Assembly (NCBI GenBank): GCA_964571595.1
Contig: CAZNCJ010000003.1
Span: 13,477-77,476 of the forward strand
From: CALCKU01 sp964571595
GTDB lineage: Bacteria > Pseudomonadota > Alphaproteobacteria > Caulobacterales > Maricaulaceae
Length of the DNA stretch: 64,000 nt
Direction of reading: 5' to 3'
The first letter of the stretch is position 1, and the number at the start of each line of letters is the position of its first letter. The notes below the pieces were generated by a model, which worked only from the letters and a program-made list of their open reading frames with translations, ran no database searches and was not told the origin of the DNA. A program made the translations under genes and the position numbers. This document shows, in pieces, positions 1 to 7,599 of this stretch.

Positions 1-1591
1 GATCTGGCGTTCCGCCGCCAAATTTGAAGTAATAAATATAGCTAAAGGTGGAAATCAGGCCGACCAACATGGCAGTAATCGCACCTTCCTTATTCATACG
101 TTTCCAGAAAATGCCTAAAAATATAACCGGAAAGAGCGAGGCCGCAGCAAGCCCGAAAGCAAAGGCCACAACTTGAGCCACAAAGGGGAGCTGCGTGGCG
201 TAAATGCCTAACAGGCCCGCACAAATAACAGCCGCAGCGGCGGCAATACGGGCTGCGCGCATTTCCTGTTTTTCGCTCATATCCGGTTTGAAAGTGCGTT
301 TGAGAAGGTCGTGTGAGACGGCAGAGCTTATCACCATTAAAAGACCCGCCGCCGTTGAGAGCGCCGCCGCAAGTCCGCCTGCTACGACAAGCCCGACAAC
401 CCATCCCGGCAATTTAGCAATTTGTGGATTAGCCAGAACGAAAATATCGCGATTGGGCACGACTTCATTTTGCAAACCATCAGCTGCATTCGGCCCTCTA
501 TATTGCATTATGCCGTCCCCGTTCAGGTCCTCATATTTTAACAATCCCGTCTTCTCCCAATCTTTATACCAGACGGGAACAGGCTTGCCGCCATCCGCTT
601 CAATCTGGGCGGCGCGGTCTGCATAGTTTTCGCCGTCCTCTATATAAACGGCCTCATTGACCGTCTCGACAAAGTTCATACGCGCAAAAGCACCCACTGC
701 TGGGGCAACTGTGTAAAGACAGGCTATAAACATTAACGCCCAACCCGCTGACTTACGCGCAGCTTGTGCTGAACTGACGGTGAAAAAGCGAATAATGACA
801 TGGGGCAAACCTGCCGTTCCAAACATCAGGGCGGCCGTTATACAAAACACATCGATTTTGGACTTGGTCGTTGAGGTATATTCCGTAAAGCCGAGATCCG
901 TCACTACATTATTGAGCTTGGCCAACATGCTGACATCTGTCCCTGCGGCCTGACCAATAAACCCAAGCTGGGGGATGGGATTTCCTGTAATGGCCAGCGA
1001 CATAAAAATAGCAGGCACAGTATAGGCAAAAATAAGAACTACATATTGCGCGACCTGTGTGTAGGTGATCCCCTTCATGCCGCCCAGAACCGCATAGATA
1101 AACACAATCGCCATGCCGATCAGAATACCGATATTAAACGGCACGCCTAAAAAGCCTGAAAAGGCAACCCCCACACCCTTCATCTGTCCGGCAATATAGG
1201 TAAAGGACACAAATAAAGCACAGATCACGGCTATAAGACGTGCAAGTTTAGAATAATAACGATCACCAACAAAATCCGGGACGGTAAACTTTCCGAACTC
1301 TCTTAAAAAAGGTGCCAGCAATAAAGCCAAGAGCACATAGCCGCCCGTCCAGCCCATAAGATAGACCGAGCCGCCATAACCTAAAAAGGCAATCAAGCCT
1401 GCCATGGATAAAAATGACGCTGCACTCATCCAGTCGGCGGCTGTGGCCATGCCATTTATGACGGGATGTACGTCATGACCGGCGACGTAAAATTCTTTGG
1501 TTGAACCGGCGCGCGACCAGATCGCAATACCGATATACAGACCAAAGGTCAGAATGACGAAAAAATATGTCCAGAAAGTCTGATCCACCAC
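1..1591 (-). CDS. Sodium:solute symporter, large subunit (VC_2705-like), C-terminus beyond window edge
   Basis: Reading the minus strand from a GTG at 1591 gives an uninterrupted frame to position 1, so the gene is cut by the left edge and its C-terminus is not seen. The protein begins VVDQTFWTYFFVILTF and carries SRAGSTKEFYVAG near residue 25 and GMATAADWMSAASF near residue 48, typical of the acetate-permease-like branch of the solute:sodium symporter family. Many hydrophobic membrane segments follow. A periplasmic-type loop rich in charged residues (GEDGENYADRAAQ-like region, roughly 620-560 in DNA) interrupts them, as in the VC_2705 subfamily. An AAAGGGG ribosome site precedes the GTG. The upstream DUF4212 gene stops at 1593, so the pair is translationally coupled. 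Substrate unknown; a short organic acid is the usual assignment. Confidence 0.9.
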   Translation of the reverse strand, partial: MVDQTFWTYFFVILTFGLYIGIAIWSRAGSTKEFYVAGHDVHPVINGMATAADWMSAASFLSMAGLIAFLGYGGSVYLMGWTGGYVLLALLLAPFLREFGKFTVPDFVGDRYYSKLARLIAVICALFVSFTYIAGQMKGVGVAFSGFLGVPFNIGILIGMAIVFIYAVLGGMKGITYTQVAQYVVLIFAYTVPAIFMSLAITGNPIPQLGFIGQAAGTDVSMLAKLNNVVTDLGFTEYTSTTKSKIDVFCITAALMFGTAGLPHVIIRFFTVSSAQAARKSAGWALMFIACLYTVAPAVGAFARMNFVETVNEAVYIEDGENYADRAAQIEADGGKPVPVWYKDWEKTGLLKYEDLNGDGIMQYRGPNAADGLQNEVVPNRDIFVLANPQIAKLPGWVVGLVVAGGLAAALSTAAGLLMVISSAVSHDLLKRTFKPDMSEKQEMRAARIAAAAAVICAGLLGIYATQLPFVAQVVAFAFGLAAASLFPVIFLGIFWKRMNKEGAITAMLVGLISTFSYIYYFKFGGGTPD

Positions 1592-1592
1592 C

Positions 1593-1871
1593 CTACCCCT
1601 TTATACCGAACGTCTTTTCATATTGGGTCATTTTGCGGCAATAGATAACGATCAGTATTAAGAAGACATAGATCGAACCATTTTGGGCAAACCAGAAACC
1701 CAGCGGCGCGCCTCCGATTGAAAAATTATCCAGAGCCTCTCTGAATAATATCCCAGCCCCGTAAGAGACAAGAAACCAGATGATTAATAAACTAACCGTC
1801 AGCCTAAGCGTTGCCTTCCAATAGCCTTTGGCATCCTCTGTGGTGACATCTTGTTCTGTCTGTGTAGCCAA
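1593..1871 (-). CDS. DUF4212 small subunit of solute:sodium symporter
   Basis: This 92-residue protein has two hydrophobic segments (about residues 24-45 and 64-82), with the YWKATLRLTVSLLIIWFLVSYG start of the DUF4212 family and a KMTQYEKTFGI end. DUF4212 proteins are encoded directly before VC_2705-type sodium symporters and are thought to be their small subunit. Here the stop codon lies one base before the symporter start, which fits this pairing. A GGGAGAGG ribosome site precedes the ATG. Confidence 0.9.
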   Translation of the reverse strand: MATQTEQDVTTEDAKGYWKATLRLTVSLLIIWFLVSYGAGILFREALDNFSIGGAPLGFWFAQNGSIYVFLILIVIYCRKMTQYEKTFGIKG

Positions 1872-1987
1872 AATCCTCTCCCTAAATCTTGTTCTGATAA
1901 GTGAGCATATCTCGAAAGACCCGCTTCATTATTTTAAACCAAGACTAGACCCCCATTTTTGTTTTTGCAAACCTTGAGACATCAAAG

Positions 1988-2173
1988 CTACCCCGCCTTA
2001 TAAAGCTTCCAGCCAATCCGAAAGAGAAAGCCCGCCAGGAGAAATCCGCCCATAATATAAAGCTCAAACAGGCCAAGGCCCGGCTCGCGTAAAGCTTCCA
2101 GTCCGCGCATGAAAAATATAGCGCCGACCAAAAGGGCCATGGACATAAAAAGATGGGCTTTCATATATCTCAT
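1988..2173 (-). CDS. Small membrane protein, 61 residues, unknown function
   Basis: This short frame starts MRYMKAHLFMSMALL and holds two predicted membrane helices (about residues 7-24 and 36-54), ending in the basic tail RIGWKLYKAG. It sits upstream of, and on the same strand as, the DUF4212-symporter pair, with 116 bases between them. I do not recognise a family. The hydrophobic pattern and charged ends look like a real small inner-membrane protein. The ribosome site is weak, and the second ATG at 2164 is an alternative start, so existence is likely but not certain. Confidence 0.5.
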   Translation of the reverse strand: MRYMKAHLFMSMALLVGAIFFMRGLEALREPGLGLFELYIMGGFLLAGFLFRIGWKLYKAG

Positions 2174-2209
2174 TTTTCGTATGAAACCTACAGCGTCAAG
2201 TATTTCATC

Positions 2210-2237
2210 CCATAGGCTTTAATCCATAGGCTTTAAT
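2210..2237. repeat. Perfect tandem 14-bp duplication
   Basis: The unit CCATAGGCTTTAAT occurs twice back to back with no gap (2210-2223 and 2224-2237), in the space between the 61-residue membrane protein gene and the 3' end of the CoA-transferase gene. It looks like a recent small slippage duplication. No function is proposed. Confidence 0.85.
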
Positions 2238-2324
2238 TATCGTGGCCCATTACCGCCTGGCCGTGCTGGCAATGTGGATATTATGACGGCGGCAGGAAAA
2301 GCCATATCTGAAGCTAAGGCCCAA

Positions 2325-3530
2325 TTAGACGATATGGCTTGAACGGAGTTTGGCGATTTGCTCTGGCGTGAGATCGAGTAATTCCGTGAGAACCTCCTCA
2401 GTATGCGAACCCAATGTCTCTGGGCCGCACCATCTGACCTCGCCTTGTGTCTTTGACATTTTAGGAAAAATATTTTGCATCTTCACAGATCCAAATTGTT
2501 CACTATCCACATCTATCAAGGACTGGCGCGCAACATATTGTGGATCATCCAGCATGTCTTGGGCGCGGTACACTTTGCCCACAGGCACAGCATGGGCGAC
2601 CATAACCGCATCAATTTCAGCCATTGTTCTAGAACTGGCCCAGTCATTTATTATCTCGTCCAGTTCAATTTGATTTTCCCCGCGCGCCGTATGGGTGAAG
2701 TATTTAGGATCGTCTTTAAGCTCCGGCATGTCCATAGCCTGACAGAGGCGCGCAAATATTGTGTCCTGATTAGCAGCAATAATAATCATACCATCACTGG
2801 CATCATAGACATTAGACGGCGCAATAGCGGGCAGATATGAGCCTGATCTTTCGCGGGTAAAGCCCTCTACAGTATATTCAGGCACAAGGCTTTCCATAAC
2901 GGTAAGCACAGATTCGTAAATACTGACATCAATGACTTGGCCCTCACCTGTTTTTTCTCTGTGGTGAAGGGCTGATAACGCTCCTATTGTAGCATAGGTC
3001 GCGGTGAGTGTATCCCCCAGAGAAATACCCGCCCGGCTTGGCTTCATATCCGGATTTCCGATTATATATCTCAACCCGCCCATGGCCTCGCCCACAGAAG
3101 CATAACCCGGCCTCTTGGCATATGGGCCTGTTTGGCCAAAACCTGACACACGTATCATGATAATTTTTGGATTGATCTTTTTAAGGGTTTCGTAATCAAG
3201 GCCCCATTTTTCCATCGTGCCGGGACGAAAATTTTCCAGAACAAAATCGGCATCTTTCACCAATTCACGGACGATGTCCTGACCTTCCTTTTCGCGTAAA
3301 TTTGCCGTTATGCATCTTTTATTACGCGCACAGATTTTCCAGAAAAGCGGATAGCCATCACGCCCCCAAGCGCGCAAAGGATCACCTTGGCCAGGCGGTT
3401 CAACCTTTATGACATCTGCGCCCATATCCGCGAATAATTGCCCGCAAAACGGCGCGGCAATAAGCTGTCCCATTTCAATGACACGAATATCGGTAAGCGG
3501 GCCTTTTCGACCATTGGGTTTTGTCGACAT
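2325..3530 (-). CDS. Family III CoA-transferase (CaiB/BaiF type)
   Basis: The 401-residue protein has the family III CoA-transferase pattern throughout. There is an N-terminal DIRVIEMGQLIAAPFCGQLFADMGADVIKVE, then DADFVLENFRPGTMEKWGLDYE near residues 93-115. SLGDTLTATYATIGAL near 170 contains the catalytic Asp (D173), followed by TGEGQVIDVSIYE. Such enzymes move CoA between carboxylic acids (formyl, carnitine, succinyl and similar donors) in the cytoplasm. A GAGGAGG ribosome site lies 8 bases before the ATG. The gene stands alone, so the substrate cannot be read from context. An acid made in DMSP, betaine or acrylate catabolism is possible given the rest of the window, but that is inference. 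Confidence 0.92.
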   Translation of the reverse strand: MSTKPNGRKGPLTDIRVIEMGQLIAAPFCGQLFADMGADVIKVEPPGQGDPLRAWGRDGYPLFWKICARNKRCITANLREKEGQDIVRELVKDADFVLENFRPGTMEKWGLDYETLKKINPKIIMIRVSGFGQTGPYAKRPGYASVGEAMGGLRYIIGNPDMKPSRAGISLGDTLTATYATIGALSALHHREKTGEGQVIDVSIYESVLTVMESLVPEYTVEGFTRERSGSYLPAIAPSNVYDASDGMIIIAANQDTIFARLCQAMDMPELKDDPKYFTHTARGENQIELDEIINDWASSRTMAEIDAVMVAHAVPVGKVYRAQDMLDDPQYVARQSLIDVDSEQFGSVKMQNIFPKMSKTQGEVRWCGPETLGSHTEEVLTELLDLTPEQIAKLRSSHIV

Positions 3531-3651
3531 TTTAAAGGTCCTCCTCTTACTTTATACTTATTTCGTTTCTGGAAAGTCGCAAGCGCGACAGACATAGCCC
3601 GAAAATTGTTTGCCCATTTTTCAAAAGCCAATACTCACTATGCCTTAAACA

Positions 3652-3670
3652 GCGTCTAGTTTGTAGACGC
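3652..3670. repeat. Perfect inverted repeat (stem 7, loop 5)
   Basis: GCGTCTA-GTTTG-TAGACGC forms a perfect 7-bp stem about 120 bases upstream of the CoA-transferase start. No T-run follows on either strand, so it is not a standard terminator. An operator or an RNA hairpin in the leader is possible. Confidence 0.5.
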
Positions 3671-3764
3671 GCCAATGTCTAATCATCTCAGGATGTTTTT
3701 GCAAGACTGGGAAGATATATATTGTAAAATATTTATACAATTATACAAATAAAGATGTCATCAC

Positions 3765-3782
3765 GCGCATAAGGCTATGCGC
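3765..3782. repeat. Perfect inverted repeat (stem 7, loop 4)
   Basis: GCGCATA-AGGC-TATGCGC is a perfect stem-loop about 60 bases past the stop codon of the hybrid kinase on the minus strand. It may mark the end of that transcript, but no T-tract follows, so a Rho-independent terminator is not established. Confidence 0.45.
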
Positions 3783-3841
3783 TCACCACGCAGTAAAACA
3801 TGTAATAGAGGCTAGGATGACTAAAGATAAACGTCGCGTTG

Positions 3842-5842
3842 TTAGGCCTTGATCCATTGCTCAAGACATTCTTTGAGCTTTTCGAGTGAAATAGGCTTTG
3901 TGATATAATCATCCATGTCTTTATCAAAACAATCTTGTTTATCACCGCTCATCGCATGGGCAGTAAAAGCAATGATCGGCGTGCGCTTCATGCCTTGGCT
4001 CTTTTCAATATCTCGGATGGTTTCTGTCGCTTCATAGCCATTTAATTCCGGCATAGAGATATCCATTAATATGGCTTTGGGTTTAAGCAATTTCCATTTT
4101 TCTATCGCCAGCTTGCCGTTACCGACAACTTTAAACTTATAGCCTAATTCCATCATAGCGTGACGCACAAACATCTGATTGACCTCATTATCTTCGGCTA
4201 TCAGAATATCTATCTCGCTCAAATCTTGCTTTTCACTTGTCGCGCTTTGCTCAGAGGGCACATGGGCAGGGCGGCTCTCTATCATGGGAGCCCCCAAATC
4301 CTCTAGGGCACCTAGCTCATCTTCCAAAGACGGAGCGTGAACAATTGTTGTTATGGTATCAAATAGGAAGGAGCTTCGCGGCGGCTTAGTCATGAAACTT
4401 GCCGCACCCATATCTTTCATTTTCCGGGCAAGCTGAGAACTATCTACAGATGAGAGAACAAGCACGGGAATATCGTCAAATCGACTATGCTTGCGCATCG
4501 CCTTTAAAAAGTCGCTCCCATCATGATCCGGCATTTGATAATCTAAAATAACCAGATCAATCGAAATGTTTTTTTCATCCGCTTTTTGCAATACAGATAA
4601 ACCTGATTTCGCAGAAGGGGCGGTCACACAAGGCCAACCCCAATGTTGTAGCATTTCCTTGAGAATATCGCGATTAACAGAGCTGTCATCAACGACAAGA
4701 ATATTGAGATTTTTCTGTGTATGCAGGCGTGCTTTCTTAGGTTTAACATTTTTATTAACAGGCAAGTCGATGGTAAAACTAAATGTCGAACCTACCCCGA
4801 CTTCGCTTTCAACTTTCATCTCGCCGCCCATAAGCTCAATAAAAGATTTCGCAATCGTCAAACCCAGACCGGTTCCGCCAAATTTGCGCGTTGTACTGCC
4901 ATCGGCCTGACGGAACTTATCAAAAATCAAATCGATTTTATCTTCGGGAATACCAATTCCGGTATCTTGAATACGGAATGTCAACGTCGACACATCATCT
5001 TGTGTGCTCCCACCCACATCCACGAGGACATGCCCATCAAGGGTGAACTTTAAAGCGTTACCCAATATATTGGTAATGATTTGACGAATACGCCCCCCGT
5101 CACCAATAAACGCACTCGGCAGGCTGGGTTGATAGCGTACAAGCACATCAACACCATTTTCCTGCTTTGCCGTCGCAAGGAGGGACGTCACATCTTCCAT
5201 ACTATCTTTGAGATCAAATGGCTCAAGATTAAGCTCCATCTGCCCGGACTCGATTTTGGAGAAGTCCAAAATATCATTAATGATCGTCAATAGGGCCGTG
5301 CCGGATCTCTGAATAATATTTAATAGCTCTTGGTCTTCGGCGCGCATATCACGCTGCATGAGAAGATCGCAAACACCCATAATACCGTTCATCGGTGTTC
5401 TAATCTCATGGCTCATATTGGCCAAAAACTCCGATTTGGCACGATCCGCACTTTCAGCCCTTAGCTCAGCCTCTTTGAGATGCGTAATGTCAAAACCGGT
5501 CCCAATCAGAGTTTTGGGTTCCCCCTTCTCATCTTGAATCAACTGTCCGGTAAAATTCATCCATATGGTACGGCCATCATCAGGACGAATAACCCGGTAC
5601 TCAATAGAATAGGGTTCATTATTCTCAACACTTTTTGTGACTGAATTATGCACAAATTCTTGATCGTCAGGATGTATAAAGTCAGGCAGGCTTTCATATT
5701 TTATCTGCCGATCAATGGGAATACCCATGATCTCAAATAAAGTACGTGACCAAATTATATTATCTTTCTGGACATCTAATTGCCATACGCCAACACGGGC
5801 ATAATCTGCAGCCAGTTTTACAAGCTTGCCGTCAATGTCCAT
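3842..5842 (-). CDS. Soluble hybrid sensor histidine kinase (PAS-HisKA-HATPase-REC-REC)
   Basis: The 666-residue protein has no membrane segment. Residues about 10-125 form a PAS domain (VGVWQLDV, IWSRTLFEIMG, EYRVIRPDDGRTIWMNFTG). The dimerisation/phosphoacceptor helix carries FLANMSHEIRTPMNG with His145. The ATPase domain shows the N-box IRQIITNILGNALKFT, the G1 box DTGIGIP and the G2 box GGTGLGL. Two receiver domains follow: one with DSSVNRDILKEML and LVILDYQMPD, the second with AEDNEVNQMFVRHAM and LMDISMPELNGYEA (phosphoacceptor near D594), ending in YITKPISLEKL. It should sense an intracellular signal and run a multi-step phosphorelay. No partner phosphotransfer protein or regulator gene is adjacent, so it is an orphan kinase. 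Confidence 0.95.
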   Translation of the reverse strand: MDIDGKLVKLAADYARVGVWQLDVQKDNIIWSRTLFEIMGIPIDRQIKYESLPDFIHPDDQEFVHNSVTKSVENNEPYSIEYRVIRPDDGRTIWMNFTGQLIQDEKGEPKTLIGTGFDITHLKEAELRAESADRAKSEFLANMSHEIRTPMNGIMGVCDLLMQRDMRAEDQELLNIIQRSGTALLTIINDILDFSKIESGQMELNLEPFDLKDSMEDVTSLLATAKQENGVDVLVRYQPSLPSAFIGDGGRIRQIITNILGNALKFTLDGHVLVDVGGSTQDDVSTLTFRIQDTGIGIPEDKIDLIFDKFRQADGSTTRKFGGTGLGLTIAKSFIELMGGEMKVESEVGVGSTFSFTIDLPVNKNVKPKKARLHTQKNLNILVVDDSSVNRDILKEMLQHWGWPCVTAPSAKSGLSVLQKADEKNISIDLVILDYQMPDHDGSDFLKAMRKHSRFDDIPVLVLSSVDSSQLARKMKDMGAASFMTKPPRSSFLFDTITTIVHAPSLEDELGALEDLGAPMIESRPAHVPSEQSATSEKQDLSEIDILIAEDNEVNQMFVRHAMMELGYKFKVVGNGKLAIEKWKLLKPKAILMDISMPELNGYEATETIRDIEKSQGMKRTPIIAFTAHAMSGDKQDCFDKDMDDYITKPISLEKLKECLEQWIKA

Positions 5843-6005
5843 ATTGAGATCATGATTAATCTGGGCTAACTTTTTTGACTATGCCATATTACCATCTTTA
5901 AGTAACGAATCATTTTGTTACCAAGAACGTACAAAGCTATTGTTTAAACATTACTTAAGAAAATAAACGCCTTTTGCCTTTTATTAAGGCCATTAATTAA
6001 CCCGT

Positions 6006-6617
6006 TTATTTGCGATAGGCTTTACGAATGATAACGGGTTTGACCAAGAACTGTGCCCGTATTGCATTCTCCGCACTTGGCTCTGTCTCGCCCGATTGAA
6101 TGGCCCGAACAACCTCCATGCCCTTCACGACAGTGCCAAAACTGGCATAGCCTTGACCATCGGGATTACGCTTGCCACCAAAATCCAGAAACGGATTATC
6201 AGCCGTATTGATAAAGAAATATGCCGCACTGCCCGTACCAGGCTGATCACGTGCGAGAGAAACACTGCCCGCCACGTTTGAGAGGCCCGTTTGTGTTTCG
6301 TGTTCAATATCGGCGGTAAGAGGTAAAAGATCGAGACGGCCGCCTTGTAAGATAGACATCCCCATCTCTAAAGGATCATTATCGGGGCGCACAGCTCTGT
6401 AAAACCCTTGGCCATCATAAAGGCCCTCATCTACATAATAGAGGAAATCCCCGGACGATATAGGCGCTCTATCTGCATGAACCTCGATCTCGATCTGGCC
6501 CATATCCGTTTCTAGGATAATGTTTGGGCGTTTATCAGCCCCGCAAGCCGTTAAGACAGCCAGCCCTGCGAGAAGACCTGCCGTCTTACCCACAGTCTTG
6601 ATAGACAGATATTTCAT
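6006..6617 (-). CDS. Cyclophilin-type peptidyl-prolyl isomerase, lipoprotein
   Basis: The 203-residue protein starts with a lipoprotein signal (LLAGLAVLTAC, lipid-acceptor Cys25). A cyclophilin fold follows: IILETDMGQIEIEVHADRAP, GFYRAVRP, the core GSVSLARDQPGTGSAAYFFINTADNPFLD near 116-145, then GYASFGTVVKGMEVVRAI. It should catalyse proline isomerisation during folding in the periplasm, anchored to a membrane. The usual FHR catalytic arginine region reads FYRAVRP. Its ATG overlaps the TGA of the small membrane protein gene upstream (ATGA), and that gene in turn overlaps the HNH gene, so the three are one coupled operon. Confidence 0.93.
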   Translation of the reverse strand: MKYLSIKTVGKTAGLLAGLAVLTACGADKRPNIILETDMGQIEIEVHADRAPISSGDFLYYVDEGLYDGQGFYRAVRPDNDPLEMGMSILQGGRLDLLPLTADIEHETQTGLSNVAGSVSLARDQPGTGSAAYFFINTADNPFLDFGGKRNPDGQGYASFGTVVKGMEVVRAIQSGETEPSAENAIRAQFLVKPVIIRKAYRK

Positions 6618-6784
6618 TTTTTATCGTCTTTATCGATCTTTTTTGAGGTCAGTCCCATATCGATCAAAACGATGGAGGCAATACCGAAAAATAAGGCAAA
6701 GGGTGGATGTCTAAGTGCGAGCAGCACGACAATACCGATGCCGATACCTAGAATGATAGCATATGGGTGGAATGATGTTTTCAT
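6614..6784 (-). CDS. Tiny membrane protein (56 residues) in HNH-cyclophilin operon
   Basis: On the minus strand, ATG at 6784 opens a 56-codon frame: it begins MKTSFHPYAIILGIGIGIVV, continues through a second hydrophobic stretch and ends in SKKIDKDDKK. Two membrane helices are likely (about residues 8-25 and 29-43), with a charged cytoplasmic tail. The start overlaps the HNH gene stop as ATGA, and the stop overlaps the cyclophilin start as ATGA. Two exact four-base overlaps in a row are strong evidence for a real, translationally coupled gene. No family recognised. Confidence 0.75.
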   Translation of the reverse strand: MKTSFHPYAIILGIGIGIVVLLALRHPPFALFFGIASIVLIDMGLTSKKIDKDDKK

Positions 6785-7365
6785 CCTTCTAATTCAACAT
6801 CCCAGTACAAATAGTCAAGCCAACTTTCATGTAAATAATTTGGCGGAAACCGCCGGCCTTGGGATTGTAACTGATACATAGTCGGTACAAAGGGCTTTAC
6901 ACGGGGGTGCATATGGGCGTGCTCAGGCAAGCGCCCCCCTTTTTTAAGATTGCATTTCGAACAGGCGGCGACGATATTTTTCCATGTCGTGCGCCCGCCC
7001 AGCCTACGGGGTATCACATGATCAAATGTCAAATTATCCGGGCTGGCGCAATAGACGCATTCAAATCCGTCGCGTAAAAACAAATTAAACCGCGTAAAAG
7101 CGGGAGACCGGTTTTGCGGAATATAGTCTTTGAGCGAAACAACACTGGGCAAGCGCATTTCAAAATTGACGGACCTTGCGGTTTTCTCATATTGATCAAT
7201 AACATTCACACGTTCAAGAAAAACGGCTTTTATCGCGTCCTGCCAAGACCATAAAGATAAGGGAAAGTATGAAAGTGGTTGGTGGTCTGCGTTTAATATC
7301 AAACAAGGAAAAGCTCCAGAGCTGACGCTTTCCGGTAAGGGCTGGTTTTGTGACATCAAGCCCAT
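6781..7365 (-). CDS. HNH endonuclease family protein
   Basis: The 194-residue protein has an N-terminal region (CLILNADHQPLSYFPLSLWSWQDAIKAVF) and a C-terminal HNH nuclease motif. The nuclease part reads FECVYCASPDNLTFDHVIPRRLGG, then TTWKNIVAACSKCN, giving two CxxC zinc pairs around the DHV/P core. This is the widespread chromosomal HNH type of alphaproteobacteria rather than a homing enzyme inside an intron or phage. Its cellular role is not established; DNA repair or processing is a guess. Start may be Met1 or Met4 (7356). It leads a coupled operon with a tiny membrane protein and a cyclophilin. Confidence 0.88.
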   Translation of the reverse strand: MGLMSQNQPLPESVSSGAFPCLILNADHQPLSYFPLSLWSWQDAIKAVFLERVNVIDQYEKTARSVNFEMRLPSVVSLKDYIPQNRSPAFTRFNLFLRDGFECVYCASPDNLTFDHVIPRRLGGRTTWKNIVAACSKCNLKKGGRLPEHAHMHPRVKPFVPTMYQLQSQGRRFPPNYLHESWLDYLYWDVELEG

Positions 7366-7599
7366 TGGCCCCGCCCCGCATCCTGATTTTGTAAAGTCAT
7401 CTTAAAAGATGTTTGCGTTAAATCCCGACTTAAACTGAAAACCAATCTCCCTGTCCTGTGTGACGCTTTGATCAAACTATACAAAATGAAACCCCTCTGA
7501 CAAGGGGCGCAATCAGAACCAAACCCCATTTAGGCACGCATGGGCGGCAAAACTGCGGGTTTCTCTCGCCATTTTTCTTTATTCCTTACATGATAGGCC

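Larger units (their letters stand above)
3531..3841. other. Intergenic region (311 bp) with two hairpins and AT-rich stretch
   Basis: No gene is supported here. The region lies between the histidine kinase stop and the CoA-transferase start, both on the minus strand. It should therefore hold the kinase 3' end and the CoA-transferase promoter. It contains two perfect 7-bp stem-loops (listed separately) and an AT-rich run near 3718-3752 with repeated TTATACAA words. Confidence 0.6.

Noticed and set aside
204..626. Plus-strand frame of 140 codons inside the left-edge symporter
   Set aside because: It lies antisense to a continuous, well-conserved symporter frame and its translation has no recognisable domain.
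3652..3782. CRISPR-like or mobile-element repeats
   Set aside because: The two hairpins are unrelated in sequence, single copy, and show no spacer pattern or transposase nearby.
6781..7365. HNH gene as a homing endonuclease or mobile element
   Set aside because: It is in a coupled operon with a cyclophilin gene, has no intron, intein or phage context, and matches the common chromosomal HNH family.
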